From assembly GCA_035578905.1 (NCBI GenBank), contig JAQJVL010000124.1:1862616-1926615 (forward strand): a DNA stretch of 64,000 bases. The letters run 5' to 3'. Position numbers and translations under genes: made by a program. Of the stretch, positions 1 to 10,850 are shown one piece after another. The notes under the pieces were generated by a model, which was not told the origin of the DNA, made no database searches, and saw only the letters and a list, made by a program, of their open reading frames with translations. The DNA is from Stictocephala bisonia. Lineage: Eukaryota > Arthropoda > Insecta > Hemiptera > Membracidae. How positions within the stretch are numbered: position 1 is the first letter of the stretch; each line of letters begins with the position of its first letter.

Positions 1-216
1 CAAAAACATTATAAAAATGCTTGATAATTTTTAATTTTTAATCACGATGTAAATAGAATTGTGTCCAATCTGATGTATGGAAGTAAGTACTTTATTCATA
101 TTTTTTTAAATAGTGTATTATAATGAAGTTTATTGGAGTGGATTTATTGATTTATCATGACATTGTGTTTAAAAGCATGTATTAGTTTACAAGGAAGTTA
201 GGCCTAATAAAGAAAT

Positions 217-432
217 AAACCCAACCTAACCTAACCTAACCCATCATAATCTAACATAGCCTAACCTAATCCAGCCTAACCTAACATAACCCAGCCTTAT
301 TTAACCTAACCTAAGCCAACCTAACCTAACCTAAGCTAACCTAACTCAGCCTAACCTAAACTTAACCCAGCCTAACCTAACCCAGTCTAACTTAACCTAA
401 CCTAACCTAAACCTAGCCTAACCTAATCCCTC
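217..432. repeat. Degenerate CCTAA telomere-type repeat
   Basis: The stretch is built of CCTAA/CCTAAC units with frequent single-base changes (CCAGCCTAAC, ACCTAAG). TTAGG, the reverse complement, is the ancestral insect telomere repeat. Here it is interstitial and decayed, so it is a telomere-like simple repeat and not a chromosome end. Confidence 0.75.
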
Positions 433-510
433 GCAGACTTAACCTGGGGACTTAATGCATAAGAGTGGCTTCCGAATCTTGTAGTTGGACAAATGGCTGC
501 TGATGGGGAG

Positions 511-1350
511 GCCTAGTTTAGTGTTGCTACTACATCGAGCTGTATATTTAGTGTTGCTACTACATCGAGCTGTATATTTAGTGTTGCTACTACATCGAGC
601 TGTATATTTAGTGTTGCTACTACATCGAGCTGTATATTTAGTGTTGCTACTACATCGAGCTGTATATTTAGTGTTGCTACTACATCGAGCTGTATATTTA
701 GTGTTGCTACTACATCGAGCTGTATATTTAGTGTTGCTACTACATCGAACTGTATATTTAGTGTTGCTACTACATCGAGCTGTATATTTAGTGTTGCTAC
801 TACATCGAGCTGTATATTTAGTGTTGCTACTACATTGAGCTGTATATTTAGTGTTGCTAATACATCGAGCTGTATATTTAGTGTTGCTACTACATCGAGC
901 TGTATATTTAGTGTTGCTACTACATCGAGCTGTATATTTAGTGTTGCTACTACATCGAGCTGTATATTTAGTGTTGCTACTACACCAGGCTGTATATTTA
1001 GTGTTGCTACTACACCAGGCTGTATATTTAGTGTTGCTACTACACCAGGCTGTATATTTAGTGTTGCTACTACACCAGGCTGTATATTTAGTGTTGCTAC
1101 TACACCAGGCTGTATATTTAGTGTTGCTACTACATCGAGCTGTATATTTAGTGTTGCTACTACATCGAGCTGTATATTTAGTGTTGCTACTACACCAGGC
1201 TGTATATTTAGTGTTGCTACTACACCAGGCTGTATATTTAGTGTTGCTACTACATCGAGCTGTATATTTAGTGTTGCTACTACAGCGAGCTGTATATTTA
1301 GTGTTCCTACTACACCAGGCTGTATATTTAGTGTTGCTACTACATCGAGC
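511..1350. repeat. 30-bp minisatellite, 28 units
   Basis: The unit begins TGTATATTTAGTGTTGCTAC and is repeated head to tail every 30 bases, in near-perfect register, 28 times. Two variants exist, ending ACATCGAGC or ACACCAGGC; the second is clustered in one block of five units (961-1110), a pair (1171-1230) and a single unit. Since 30 is a multiple of three, two plus-strand frames stay open, giving false proteins of 117-180 residues. Confidence 0.97.
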
Positions 1351-1817
1351 TGTATATTCGTTTTACTAAAACCTTAAGTTTTAGTAACGACCACGTCAAG
1401 TTTTAATTTACAATAATAACAGCATATAATAGTACGGTTGAAACGTTTGGGTATGTAAATGTTTTAAATAACACTTTGTCGCGGTCGTTAACGGAAGCTT
1501 AATTGTTAGTAATAACACTGACCACTTAAGCCTGCATTTTGAGTTAGTATGTATGTGGTTGTGAATGAGGTTAAAGGAAGAAGACAAAAATATTGATTTA
1601 ATTTTAATTTATTTTTATCACTTTTATAAATTACATTTGATTTGTTTTGTTAAATTTTCGATCAATTAGTATAAAGTAAGTATATTTTATTTAATTTTAT
1701 TTACAACTAGTTCGTGTTTATAGTAGTTTGATATTTTTAAGAGGTTACATGTAAGAAATGGAAATTTTTGCCTTATTTTCAATAAAGACTATTTTCTATT
1801 TTATTTGGGGTGGTCGA

Positions 1818-1819
<2 letters not shown>
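1351..1819. other. No feature seen
   Basis: This is AT-rich DNA after the minisatellite. I see no coding, RNA or repeat signal. Confidence 0.5.

Positions 1820-1869
<50 letters not shown>
1820..1869. repeat. (TA)n microsatellite
   Basis: About 25 uninterrupted TA dinucleotides, followed at 1930 by a short GA run. Confidence 0.95.
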
Positions 1870-1872
<3 letters not shown>

Positions 1873-2679
1873 ATATTATGCTTAATTATATTTGTATATT
1901 AGTTCTGAAACATTTTACTTAATCTAAAAGAGAGAGAGAGATAAGTTTTTCAACATTATTTTAGAAAATATATTTTTACAATAAAATTAAATTAGAAAAA
2001 TACGAAAATACAAATTTAATATACACCAGAGGAAAATAACTTTGCAATTATATTGGAACATATACAAATGTACTATGCATTTGAAAATTGAGTGAACATT
2101 TATTTAATGTGTTCGTTATCGATTTGAAATAATTAAATGGGAGGTGGGAAATTGTTTTGTATATTTTGGTGGTGATTTTTATTGCATAAATTACGTATCA
2201 TACAAGTACGAATGTGAATGCTATAATTAATGTCTCCATTGATCAAAGGCATTTGTGATACGGCTCTGTAACAAATATCTGACAATTCATTCATAGTACA
2301 TTTACAGTCATAATACGTAGGAGAAAGTATAGAAAGAATTATTCTATATACAGAATGTCTCATAAATATATTTAATCTCTGTAAACAATGACGTCATATT
2401 AATTACGTCATGACGACAAGAAAATAAAGGACGTAAACTCTGTAGTTTATGGTGAGATATAAAATAATCATATCTTTTATAGCAAGGCGTGACTCATTGA
2501 TGAGTTGATGATTTATTCTCATTTAAATATTGTAAGAAAATAAAATTGACATCTACTTTAAATAGGCCAACTTATAAAATACAAATTTGGACATAATTTT
2601 AAATATAAATACGAAATAATAATAATAACAACATAAGTAATCGAAATAAGTTTTTGATTATTATCATCAACACTACACA
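1870..2679. other. No feature seen
   Basis: AT-rich. A 76-codon minus-strand frame (2133-2363) has no recognisable domain or splice context and is probably chance. Confidence 0.5.
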
Positions 2680-3252
2680 GTATGTTGTAATATATTTATT
2701 AATTTCAAACCATTGAAAGAAATGTAATGAAACTTTGCAGTTATGTACATGTCTTTATAACAAACATTAGATATATTTTACTTGTTTTTCGCATAGCCAG
2801 CCGATGGTCCATGAAGGAAGTCTTAACAATTTTAAATGTAAGCCTACCTAGAGTTATACCTAATTTTAAAGATGTTTATTTGTAAAACACAGAGTCCAAA
2901 CCTGAGGTTTAAAGGATGACGCAATCAGAAAATATAGCCTCTCAAAGAATTAAATGTCAGGGTTGGCTAAAGTCTGGAATGTATTTATCAATTTTAAAAC
3001 TATTAAAAGAAAAGTGATGAAACTTTGTAGTTATGTACATGTCCCTATACCAAACACATGGACATATTTTACTTGATTTTTGCATATCCAGGGGATGGTT
3101 CATGAAAGAAGTCTTAAAAAAGTTTAATGTAAACTTACCTCGACTTATACCTTATTTTAATGGCCTTTGTTTGTAAATTATAAGAGTGAAAACCTGAGGT
3201 CAAAAGGATGACCCAGTCAGAAAATATAGCCTCTCAAAGATTTAATGACATA
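2680..3252. repeat. Direct duplication, two ~270-bp copies
   Basis: Copies at about 2680-2955 and 2975-3252 lie about 290 bases apart. Both contain GAAACTTTG(C/T)AGTTATG near the start and end with AGAAAATATAGCCTCTCAAA. They differ by many substitutions and small indels, so the duplication is old. No coding potential is visible. Confidence 0.85.
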
Positions 3253-3536
3253 TAACTAACACTGCTGAAGACAAAGGCGAGATAGTTATTATCTATTGGT
3301 CTTCTGATTCCTTACTCCATCCTGGTATATACTCCTTTCTGTATTCTATTGGTATGCAAGCTGCAGCAATGAACGAGAAGAGATTTGTAAAACGATCGTA
3401 ATTTCTTATTGTAGGAGGAATGAACCTGATGATCCTTCAGTGATTCGTTACTGCTATCGTTCGTTCAGTGATACAATTCAGTGATGGTGATGTTTATTTT
3501 TTATATAAAGAACACGATTAAAATATAAACATAAAA

Positions 3537-3715
3537 TGTGGCGTGGTGGTTCAGTGGCTAAAGATTCGGACTGCGGAGGACATGGTCCAAGGTTCGAATC
3601 CCTACTGAGCCAATGGTCGGTACTTAATTCGTTGAATAAAGTTCACGCACAGGCTTGCAAGCACATATTGTGAACTGGCGAGTGAAGTTAAAAAATGAGA
3701 AAAAATAATAATCAT
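3537..3715 (+). mobile_element. tRNA-derived SINE
   Basis: An RNA polymerase III type-2 promoter is visible: an A box (TGGTTCAGTGG, 3547-3557) and a perfect B box (GGTTCGAATCC, 3591-3601) at tRNA-like spacing. The flanks do not pair as an acceptor stem, so this is not a working tRNA. The head continues into an unrelated body (GTTCACGCACAGGCTTGCAA, then GAACTGGCGAGTGAAGTTAA) and an A-rich end. Part of the same body is found reversed at 51085-51150, which supports a dispersed SINE family. Confidence 0.75.
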
Positions 3716-5629
3716 GATAAATCATCCACTAATGCCCGAGTTTGGACGCGCATACGCCCATACAGGCTCTACAAAATGTATAGCTCTATACAAAAGCTCT
3801 TTAAACTAAGACATAGAAAATAGTTATATTTTACATGCACAAGTATGAAAAACTAAGATAAACGAATGTGTATAAACTTATAGAAATGAACTAGCTAAAT
3901 TTTGAAACAGTTCTCTTTTTAACATGTTATCATTTCAAAATTACATAATTTGAACAGTTGAACCACAAATAGTGATATAAATGCCATGCCAAACCATACA
4001 TAGTTTTTAAAATTATGTTTATTGCTGATAAATGAAAACAGCACAACGTAAACAAATAAAAATAACAGAAATGCTACAGAAATAAATTTAGAATATCCAT
4101 ATATTTCAATTAATTAACAGTAGCTGCTATCTACAGCTTCCTGTCTATGCAGGAACGTTTATATGATTTTATAAGTGTTTGGTTGCATTTGTTGTTGTGT
4201 TTTTGTAGAACAGTTACAAACAACATTATTTTTTAGATACTAATTAAAAATGAATGATTTTAAAGAACAATATTAATACAGACTAGTTTAAACAGTTAAT
4301 GTCAATATTTACAAAACTAATGAGAAAATAAAATTGTTTAAAAGAGCTACGAAAATACATATAAAAACTTATTTTAACTAATTAAGTTGGACTAAAATAA
4401 AGAAATAAAATAGAAGTAATAAAATACAAACCAAATATTTTTAAAATTTATTTATTATTAAGACACCAACTATCAAGATATGGGTGAATATAGATTTCAA
4501 AAAAGTGTTATGACTGTGTATGAGTGAATGTAGTCATTTTTACTAATAAAGAATGACTATTCTTTACAATTAATCATTAATTAACAGTACGATGAAAAAT
4601 GAACACCCAAAGGTTATCAGCTGATCCCTCTCTAAAATTTTAAGACTATGATCAGGTTCGATTTAAAAACCTTTATCTTATGAAGTTGGGCTTTAACCAA
4701 CTTCGTTTTAACCAAATAAGTTTTACACCCAAGATAGGTAAGATAACTACAGCAGTAAGGATATTTACAGATAGCCACAATGAAGATCCCATATAATGAA
4801 GGAACACTGGGAAGGGATAAAATTAAATGACATAAAAAGACTGTATATAGTCTATACTATTGATTATAATAGAGAACATTGGTCCTATGATGATGTTAAA
4901 AACAAAATAAAGTGCAGTAAATAATAAAATCATAAATGATACAATGTTTCCCTTTGTAAACTAAAATGCAGTATGGTAATGAAAACGTATAAACGTATAG
5001 TAAAATTGATCAGATAACCAGTTCAATAAAGGTCAATAAATCAACAGGTAGCGACGAGGCACTCCAGGAACAGTCACCAGGGAGGATATTGATTTAGAGT
5101 AGTGAGGGGTTGGGGGAGGGGTGTTTGGCAATACAGAACTGTTATTGCCACACTTGAGCTCCACATTGTATCTGGTTGATATTTGAATATCGGGATGTCT
5201 TACCCCTGAAGCTTGTCGGTAGAATATCGGGTTGGCTTTCAAAACATGATGGAAGTTTATTTTGTTTTAAAATAAAAATAAATGTTTATACTTTGACCTA
5301 AAAAAATTTTCTTAGATAGTGTATTCCATTCAGGAATCGACAAAAACATCACAAACTGAACCAAAACAAATATAAAAGCAATCGCTACTGATTAGATAAG
5401 ATTTAACGATTGGAAAATGGCTGTATGCCTTTGGGTACATAATTTTTACAAAATTAATGTTTAGCCTTTAAAAATGATATGCGTATAGATATTATTTAAG
5501 ATTAAAAAATAAGTAGAAAGTGCTAATATTTATAGCTACCTGTAGTTTTCTAAATAGCATCACAAGCAATTATATTCCTATAGATTACCATGTTGAACCA
5601 ATAATCCTACATACTTTACTCTTATAGTT
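3716..5629. other. Mostly featureless AT-rich DNA
   Basis: No clear gene. A locally GC-richer segment (5033-5242) is open on the minus strand for 69 codons and contains a GTAAGA donor-like site, but no family is recognisable and no good acceptor was found. Confidence 0.45.
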
Positions 5630-6225
5630 ATGAGACTAACGCATAGATCCAATGAGGGACTAAAATTGATGATACAAACGTATAGATCCAATGAACGGCT
5701 AAAAGTGATGATTTGGACGCATAAATACAGTGAGGGACTAAAAGTGATGATACGAACGTATAGATCCAATGAGGGACTAAAAGTGATGATACGAACGTAT
5801 AGATCCAATGAGGGACTAAAAGTGATGATACAAACGTATAGATCCAATGAACGGCTAAAAGTGATGATTCAGACGCATAAATACAATGAGGGACTAAAAG
5901 TGATGATACGAACGTATAGATCCAATGAGGGACTAAAAGTGAAGATACGAACGAATATATCTAATGAGGGACTAAAAGTGATGATACGGACATATAGATC
6001 CAATGAGAGACTAAAAGTTCTGATACGGACGCATGAATACAATGAGGGACTAAAAGTGATGACCCAGACGTATAGATCTAATGAGGGACTAAAAGTGATG
6101 ATATGGGCGTATAAATATAATGAGGGACTAAAAGTGATTATACGAACGTGTAGATCCAATGAGGGACTAAAGTGATGAGACTGTTGAATAGATTCAACGA
6201 GGGACTAAAAGGGATGATGTGGAGA
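5630..6225. repeat. 39-bp minisatellite, ~15 units
   Basis: The unit is 39 bases (core AATGAGGGACTAAAAGTGAT), with about 15 diverged copies. Because the period is a multiple of three, both strands show long frames (181 codons plus; 89 and 96 codons minus) with a 13-residue period. Frames open on both strands and ending with the array argue against a real protein. Confidence 0.93.
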
Positions 6226-6371
6226 ATATCACTATGAAAATATTACAGATATGACAAAAGGGTAAATATAACTAACAGTAATGACAACTTGAGGAAATAT
6301 TCCTCACGTGTAAAGTGTAAGTTAGGTACCCATAGTAAATATATACCTTTGAACTCGTTTCATCTACTTAC

Positions 6372-6559
6372 AAGTTGTGTGTCACTTCCCCATGGATGCA
6401 ATATCATCTTAAGCAACAATCGTCTGTTTGCGTCAATATTCAAAAGTGATAAAACTTTTAATTGTACTTCGTAAAGAGTTAAAAGTCTCTGTTCTGCCAA
6501 GTTTATCTCTATCAGATGACACAGTTGCTTGTGCATGATGCATCGGTAACATGTCCCGC
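6372..6559 (-). CDS. Candidate internal exon, unidentified
   Basis: On the minus strand a 188-base segment is open for 62 codons. It begins after a CAG acceptor-like site and ends at a consensus donor GTAAGT. The predicted peptide is of normal complexity (CYRCIMHKQLCHLIEINLAE near its start, then a leucine-rich stretch and HPWGSD near its end). The base composition is richer in GC than the flanks. I do not recognise a family. The polypyrimidine tract before the acceptor is weak, and the LINE at 7.1 kb lies upstream on this strand. It may be a true exon, a transposon remnant or chance. Confidence 0.27.
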
Positions 6560-7114
6560 CTGTCTGATGGATTACTCCGCTACTCACGAGCAGACATCAT
6601 CATGCAACTAAAATATGTTTGACATCGAAAATGATATATTTCTGAGTATCTAGCCAAAATGCATCCTTATCACAAAGAATCAATAACAGCTGTGTTACAA
6701 CGTTGTATATTACCAAAATATAGTTAATTTTAGTGTGTTTGTTAATAAAGTATTTGGCATTCACTAAAAAATGAAGTACCTAATTTAGTGAAAGTTTTTA
6801 AATTATAAATTGTATTTTATAGTTGCATTAACGACAGTTAAATTTGATGTAATCATATTGTTTAGATGGTGATAACGCTATTGAAGGTTAAATTATAGTA
6901 TGAAAAGATTTAAACTATTTTTTCAAGTCGACTCAAATACAAATATTTCAACAAAACAATTGTTAGTATATAAAAGAAACCATGTATTAAACATTTTGAT
7001 GCTTATAATGACGAGTGTAGTTAACGATAATAATGTAAGATGCATTAGCATATAGTTTTCACAAACCTAATGTTACTGTATTGGAGTACCAGTTAATGTA
7101 CTTGCAATAGATGA
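6560..7114. other. No feature seen
   Basis: AT-rich sequence up to the 5' truncation point of the LINE. Confidence 0.5.
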
Positions 7115-9510
7115 GTTGCATCTATTGCATTACTTGCATTTAATGTAGTTGCTAATGAATTTAACGAGTATTTTTTATCTATTGCTGATAAAATTGGTAA
7201 AAAAATAACAAAACCAAGTGAAAATGATTTTATTGAATTTAAAAATTGTTTTAAACTGAAGCAAATTAAGCAATCGATGTTTTTGAAGCCGGCGACATTA
7301 AATGACCTTACAACAGCAATCAATTCATTAAAGCAAGGTAGCACACCTGGTCTTGACGGTATAAATACTCTGTTCTTAAAAAGATTTTATTGTAAGTTTT
7401 CTCATGTTCTACTCTACATAATAAATTTAAGTTTTGAGACTGGCGAGTTTCCTGAAAAATTAAAAGAAGCCGTAGTTATACCAATATTTAAGAAAGGTTC
7501 CAAGACATGTTGTAGTAATTTTAGACCAATATCACTGTTGTCAACATTTGCAAAAGTTTTTGAAAAAATTATGAAACAAAAATTGACAAGCTTTCTTGAG
7601 GACATTTCTTTTTTCAGTAAAAATCAGTATGGGTTTAGAAAAGGAATGGGAACAGAAACGGCTCTCCTTGAATTCATGGACAGGGTATCTAATGGAATAA
7701 ATAATAAGAAAAAGGTTACAGGATTATTTTTAGACATTACTAAAGCCTTCGATACAGTAAATCATGAAATACTTCTAAAGAAATTATATCATTATGGAAT
7801 AAGAGGGATTGTGTATAAATGGTTTAAAAGTTACTTAACAGGAAGGAAGCAATGTGTAAGCGTCAATGGTATACTAAGTAGGTTTGGTGAGATAAAATAT
7901 GGGGTACCGCAAGGATCTGTATTGGGCGCCATTTTGTTTCTAATTTATATAAATGCTTTATGTGATGGAAAATTTTGTGGTATGGTTACTTCGTTTGCTG
8001 ACGATACAGCGTTCTGCTATATAGAAGATTCATGGGAAGACATTGAGATTAAAATTAATAAAGACTTGCGAGCATTAAGGTGGTGGTTTTCTGTAAATAA
8101 CATGGTTTTAAGCTCCGAAAAAACAAAATATTTAAATTTTAGTTTGAGGGGAAATATAAGTTTTCAAAATAATATACTTTACAGATGTCTGAATTGTATA
8201 AAATTAAATAGTGAGTGCCAAAATGAACGTGGAATGGTAGCAGGAGAAACGTCCTTAAAATATTTAGGGGTCTGGTTGGATACAGGATTAAACTGGAAAA
8301 CACATATAACAAAATTGAAGCAGAAAATTAATAATGTTTTGAGAGTATTCTACTTTTTGAGAAGTATGTGTAATAATGACCTTTTAAGAATCCTATATTT
8401 TTCCTTAATTCACAGTAGATTAGAATATGCAATTTCATGTTGGGGAGGAACTTATATTTCAAATTTGAAAACAATATTACAAATTCAGAAACATGTAGTA
8501 AGAATGATAATGAAAAAAAAAAGAACTGAATCATTATTCCCTTTATTCACACATTTGCACATTTTACCTCTTAGGCATATGTATATATACAAAGTGATGA
8601 AAATTTTTTATGTAAGGAGTGGAAGTTATAAGTCAACAAACAAATATAAAACAAAATTACGTAATGCACAAGATCTAATAGTGCCAAGACCAACAAACAC
8701 GTTCTTTACACAGACATATTGCTTTTTGGCACCAAAAATATACAATTCCTTGTCACTCCGAATCAAAGAACAAACTTCACTGAACACTTTTTTAAAACTC
8801 TTAAAAAATTGGCTTTTCTCTATTAACGATGTTGAAGAATTTTTAATTACAGCGGTTATTTGATGTTTGATCCCTTTCAATTTTTATATATTAATTGGTT
8901 TTCTATATTCCTCTTGATAATTTTTAACATGTAATATAAATCATTGAAATTTTTTAGAATGTGTACAGTTATATTTAGTATAACATATGTATGTATGTGT
9001 GTGTGTATGTACATGTGTGTGAGTTGGTGTGTGTGTGAGTATGTTTTTATAGTTTTATCTGTAGGCCTATATTTGTATATGTGCATGTAAGCATATTTCA
9101 TGTGATTGGATTTTTTGTTTCTGATAATTATTTACTTTGGGCTTTAAATTATTTACTTGATTTTTATATAGTAGCTTGAATATATTAATATTTGTATATA
9201 TGAGTTTCTTTGTAGGGAGAATCACTAATTATAGTTTTATTATTTAATTGTAATATTTTGGTAATGAAGGTAGCTATGACAGCAACTATGAATGTATGCC
9301 TTCAAACGGGCCAAGACTTGAAGGTTCCCTATTTTCTCAATTAATTTTAAGTCTTTTACTCATTTACTTAATTATTTCATTTATGTAGATCAGACCTGTG
9401 CATTATAGGAATAAATAATTATGTATTAATGTTATTGTAGAAATGAGTTGTTATTTATTTATGTATATTAATTGAGAAAATAAATATTTATTATTATTAT
9501 TATTATTATA
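7115..9510 (+). mobile_element. 5'-truncated non-LTR retrotransposon (LINE)
   Basis: This is the 3' part of a LINE: the end of the linker before the reverse transcriptase (residues like NEFNEYFLSIADKIG encoded from about 7154), a full RT domain with its C-terminal region, a long 3' untranslated region (8864 to about 9487) and a (TTA)n tail (about 9488-9510). The apurinic endonuclease half is missing, as expected from incomplete target-primed reverse transcription. Motifs and the microsatellite-like tail suggest the Jockey/CR1/L2 superclade; the exact clade cannot be settled by eye. No target-site duplication could be fixed. Confidence 0.9.
7277..8863 (+). CDS. LINE ORF2 fragment, reverse transcriptase
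   Basis: This is the reverse transcriptase of a non-LTR retrotransposon, which copies the element's RNA into DNA at a nicked target. The frame is open from 7115; 7277 is only its first ATG, so the real protein began upstream and is truncated. Counting from that ATG: NFRPISLL (81-88), QYGFRKG (117-123), motif A FLDITKAFD with D153 (151-159), motif B YGVPQGSVLG (208-217), and motif C FADD with catalytic D242-D243 (240-243). A thumb and C-terminal region run to residue 528 and include the HSRLEYAISCWG block. All three catalytic aspartates are present and there is no internal stop, so the copy looks young. Without the endonuclease it should not move on its own. Confidence 0.92.
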   Translation: MFLKPATLNDLTTAINSLKQGSTPGLDGINTLFLKRFYCKFSHVLLYIINLSFETGEFPEKLKEAVVIPIFKKGSKTCCSNFRPISLLSTFAKVFEKIMKQKLTSFLEDISFFSKNQYGFRKGMGTETALLEFMDRVSNGINNKKKVTGLFLDITKAFDTVNHEILLKKLYHYGIRGIVYKWFKSYLTGRKQCVSVNGILSRFGEIKYGVPQGSVLGAILFLIYINALCDGKFCGMVTSFADDTAFCYIEDSWEDIEIKINKDLRALRWWFSVNNMVLSSEKTKYLNFSLRGNISFQNNILYRCLNCIKLNSECQNERGMVAGETSLKYLGVWLDTGLNWKTHITKLKQKINNVLRVFYFLRSMCNNDLLRILYFSLIHSRLEYAISCWGGTYISNLKTILQIQKHVVRMIMKKKRTESLFPLFTHLHILPLRHMYIYKVMKIFYVRSGSYKSTNKYKTKLRNAQDLIVPRPTNTFFTQTYCFLAPKIYNSLSLRIKEQTSLNTFLKLLKNWLFSINDVEEFLITAVI

Positions 9511-9599
9511 GATATATTTATAGAATTTTCTAAGCTACAGTCTAATACTGTAATAACATTTATTAATACTTTTTAAATCATTTATAATGACGGTTACAG

Positions 9600-10850
9600 G
9601 ACACTAGAAATCTATTGTACAATTCACTCAAAAACTACTGAAAGTCAAATAGAAGAGTTAGCTAGTACTTGATGACATTTACCAGCAAGGAACATGACGT
9701 TATAGTCATCAACTTGACCCAGCCTGTCCATTGGTGCTGTTTACAATTCACTTTGAAACTACACAATGTCAAATAGGCGTGTTAGCTACTAGATGATGTC
9801 ATTTACCAGCAAGGAACATGACGTTATAGTCATCAACTTGACCTAGCCTGTCCATTGATGATGTTTACAATTCACTTTGAAACTACACAATGTCAAATAG
9901 GTGTGTTAGCTACTAGATGATGTCATTTACCAGTGAGGAACATGACGTTATAGTCATCAACTTGACCCAGCCTGTCCATTGGTGGTGTGTACAATTCACT
10001 CAAAAACTACTAAATGTCAAATAGGTGTGTTAGCTAGTGTACATGATGGCATTTACCAGTGAGGAACATGATGTTATAGTCATCGACTTGACCCAGCCTG
10101 TCCAATAATGATTTGTACAATTCACTCAAAAACTAGTAAATATCAAATAGGTGTGTTAGCTAGTACATGATGGCATTTACCAGTGAGGAACATGATGTTA
10201 TAGTCATCGACTTGACCCAGCCTGTCCATTAATTATTTGTACAATTCACTCAAAAACTACTAAATGTCAAATAGGTGTGTTAGCTAGTACATGATGGCAT
10301 TTACCAGTGAGGAACATGATGTTATAGTCATCAACTTGACCCAGCCTGTCCATTGGTGGTGTGTACAATTCACTCAAAAACTACTAAATGTCAAATAGGT
10401 GTGTTAGCTAGTACATGATGGCCTTTACCAGTGAGGAACATGACGTTATAGTCATCGACCTGACACAGTTTGTCTACTGATGATCTGTACAATTCACTCA
10501 AAAACTACTAAATGTGTTAGTTAGTACATTTGCCAGTGAGGAACATGACGTTATAGTCATCGACTTGACCTAGCCTGACCATTGATGATGTGTACAATTC
10601 ACTCCAAAACTACTGAATGTCACATCAGGTGTGTTAGTTAGTACAAGCTGTCATATCAGGCATCGACTTGACACAGATTGTCTATTGATGATGTAAACAA
10701 TTCAATTTACATGAATGTCAAATAGGTAAGTAGGATAGTAGATAGTGGCATTTACCAGTGAGGACATAACTTTATAGTCGTCAATATGGCACAGCGTGTC
10801 TATCGATGGTGTGTACAATTCACTCTAAACTACTGAGCGGCAAATGGACG
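9600..10850. repeat. 124-bp satellite array A, ~10 units
   Basis: Successive copies of CAGCCTGTCCATT are spaced 124, 124, 126, 124 and 124 bases. The unit also holds TGTACAATTCACTCAAAAAC and GAGGAACATGA(C/T)GTTATAG. Units decay and lose internal pieces after about 10480. No open frame spans the array. Confidence 0.93.

Noticed and set aside
217..432. True telomere at the left edge
   Set aside because: The repeat is degenerate, only about 215 bp, and flanked on both sides by non-telomeric DNA.
511..1350. Regular 30-bp repeats, superficially CRISPR-like
   Set aside because: Units are directly abutting with no unique spacers, and the genome is eukaryotic.
485..1377. Three overlapping plus-strand frames of 117-180 codons with a 10-residue period
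   Set aside because: They are different frames of one 30-bp minisatellite. Simultaneous openness in two frames and no flanking domain argue against proteins.
3537..3615. Functional tRNA gene
   Set aside because: A and B boxes are good, but the 5' and 3' ends cannot form an acceptor stem and the sequence runs on into a SINE body.
5033..5242. 69-codon minus-strand frame in a GC-richer patch, with an internal GTAAGA
   Set aside because: No recognisable family, no credible acceptor and proline/serine-rich low-information sequence.
5578..6175. Long frames on both strands (181, 96 and 89 codons)
   Set aside because: By-products of the 39-bp minisatellite, open on both strands and ending with the array.
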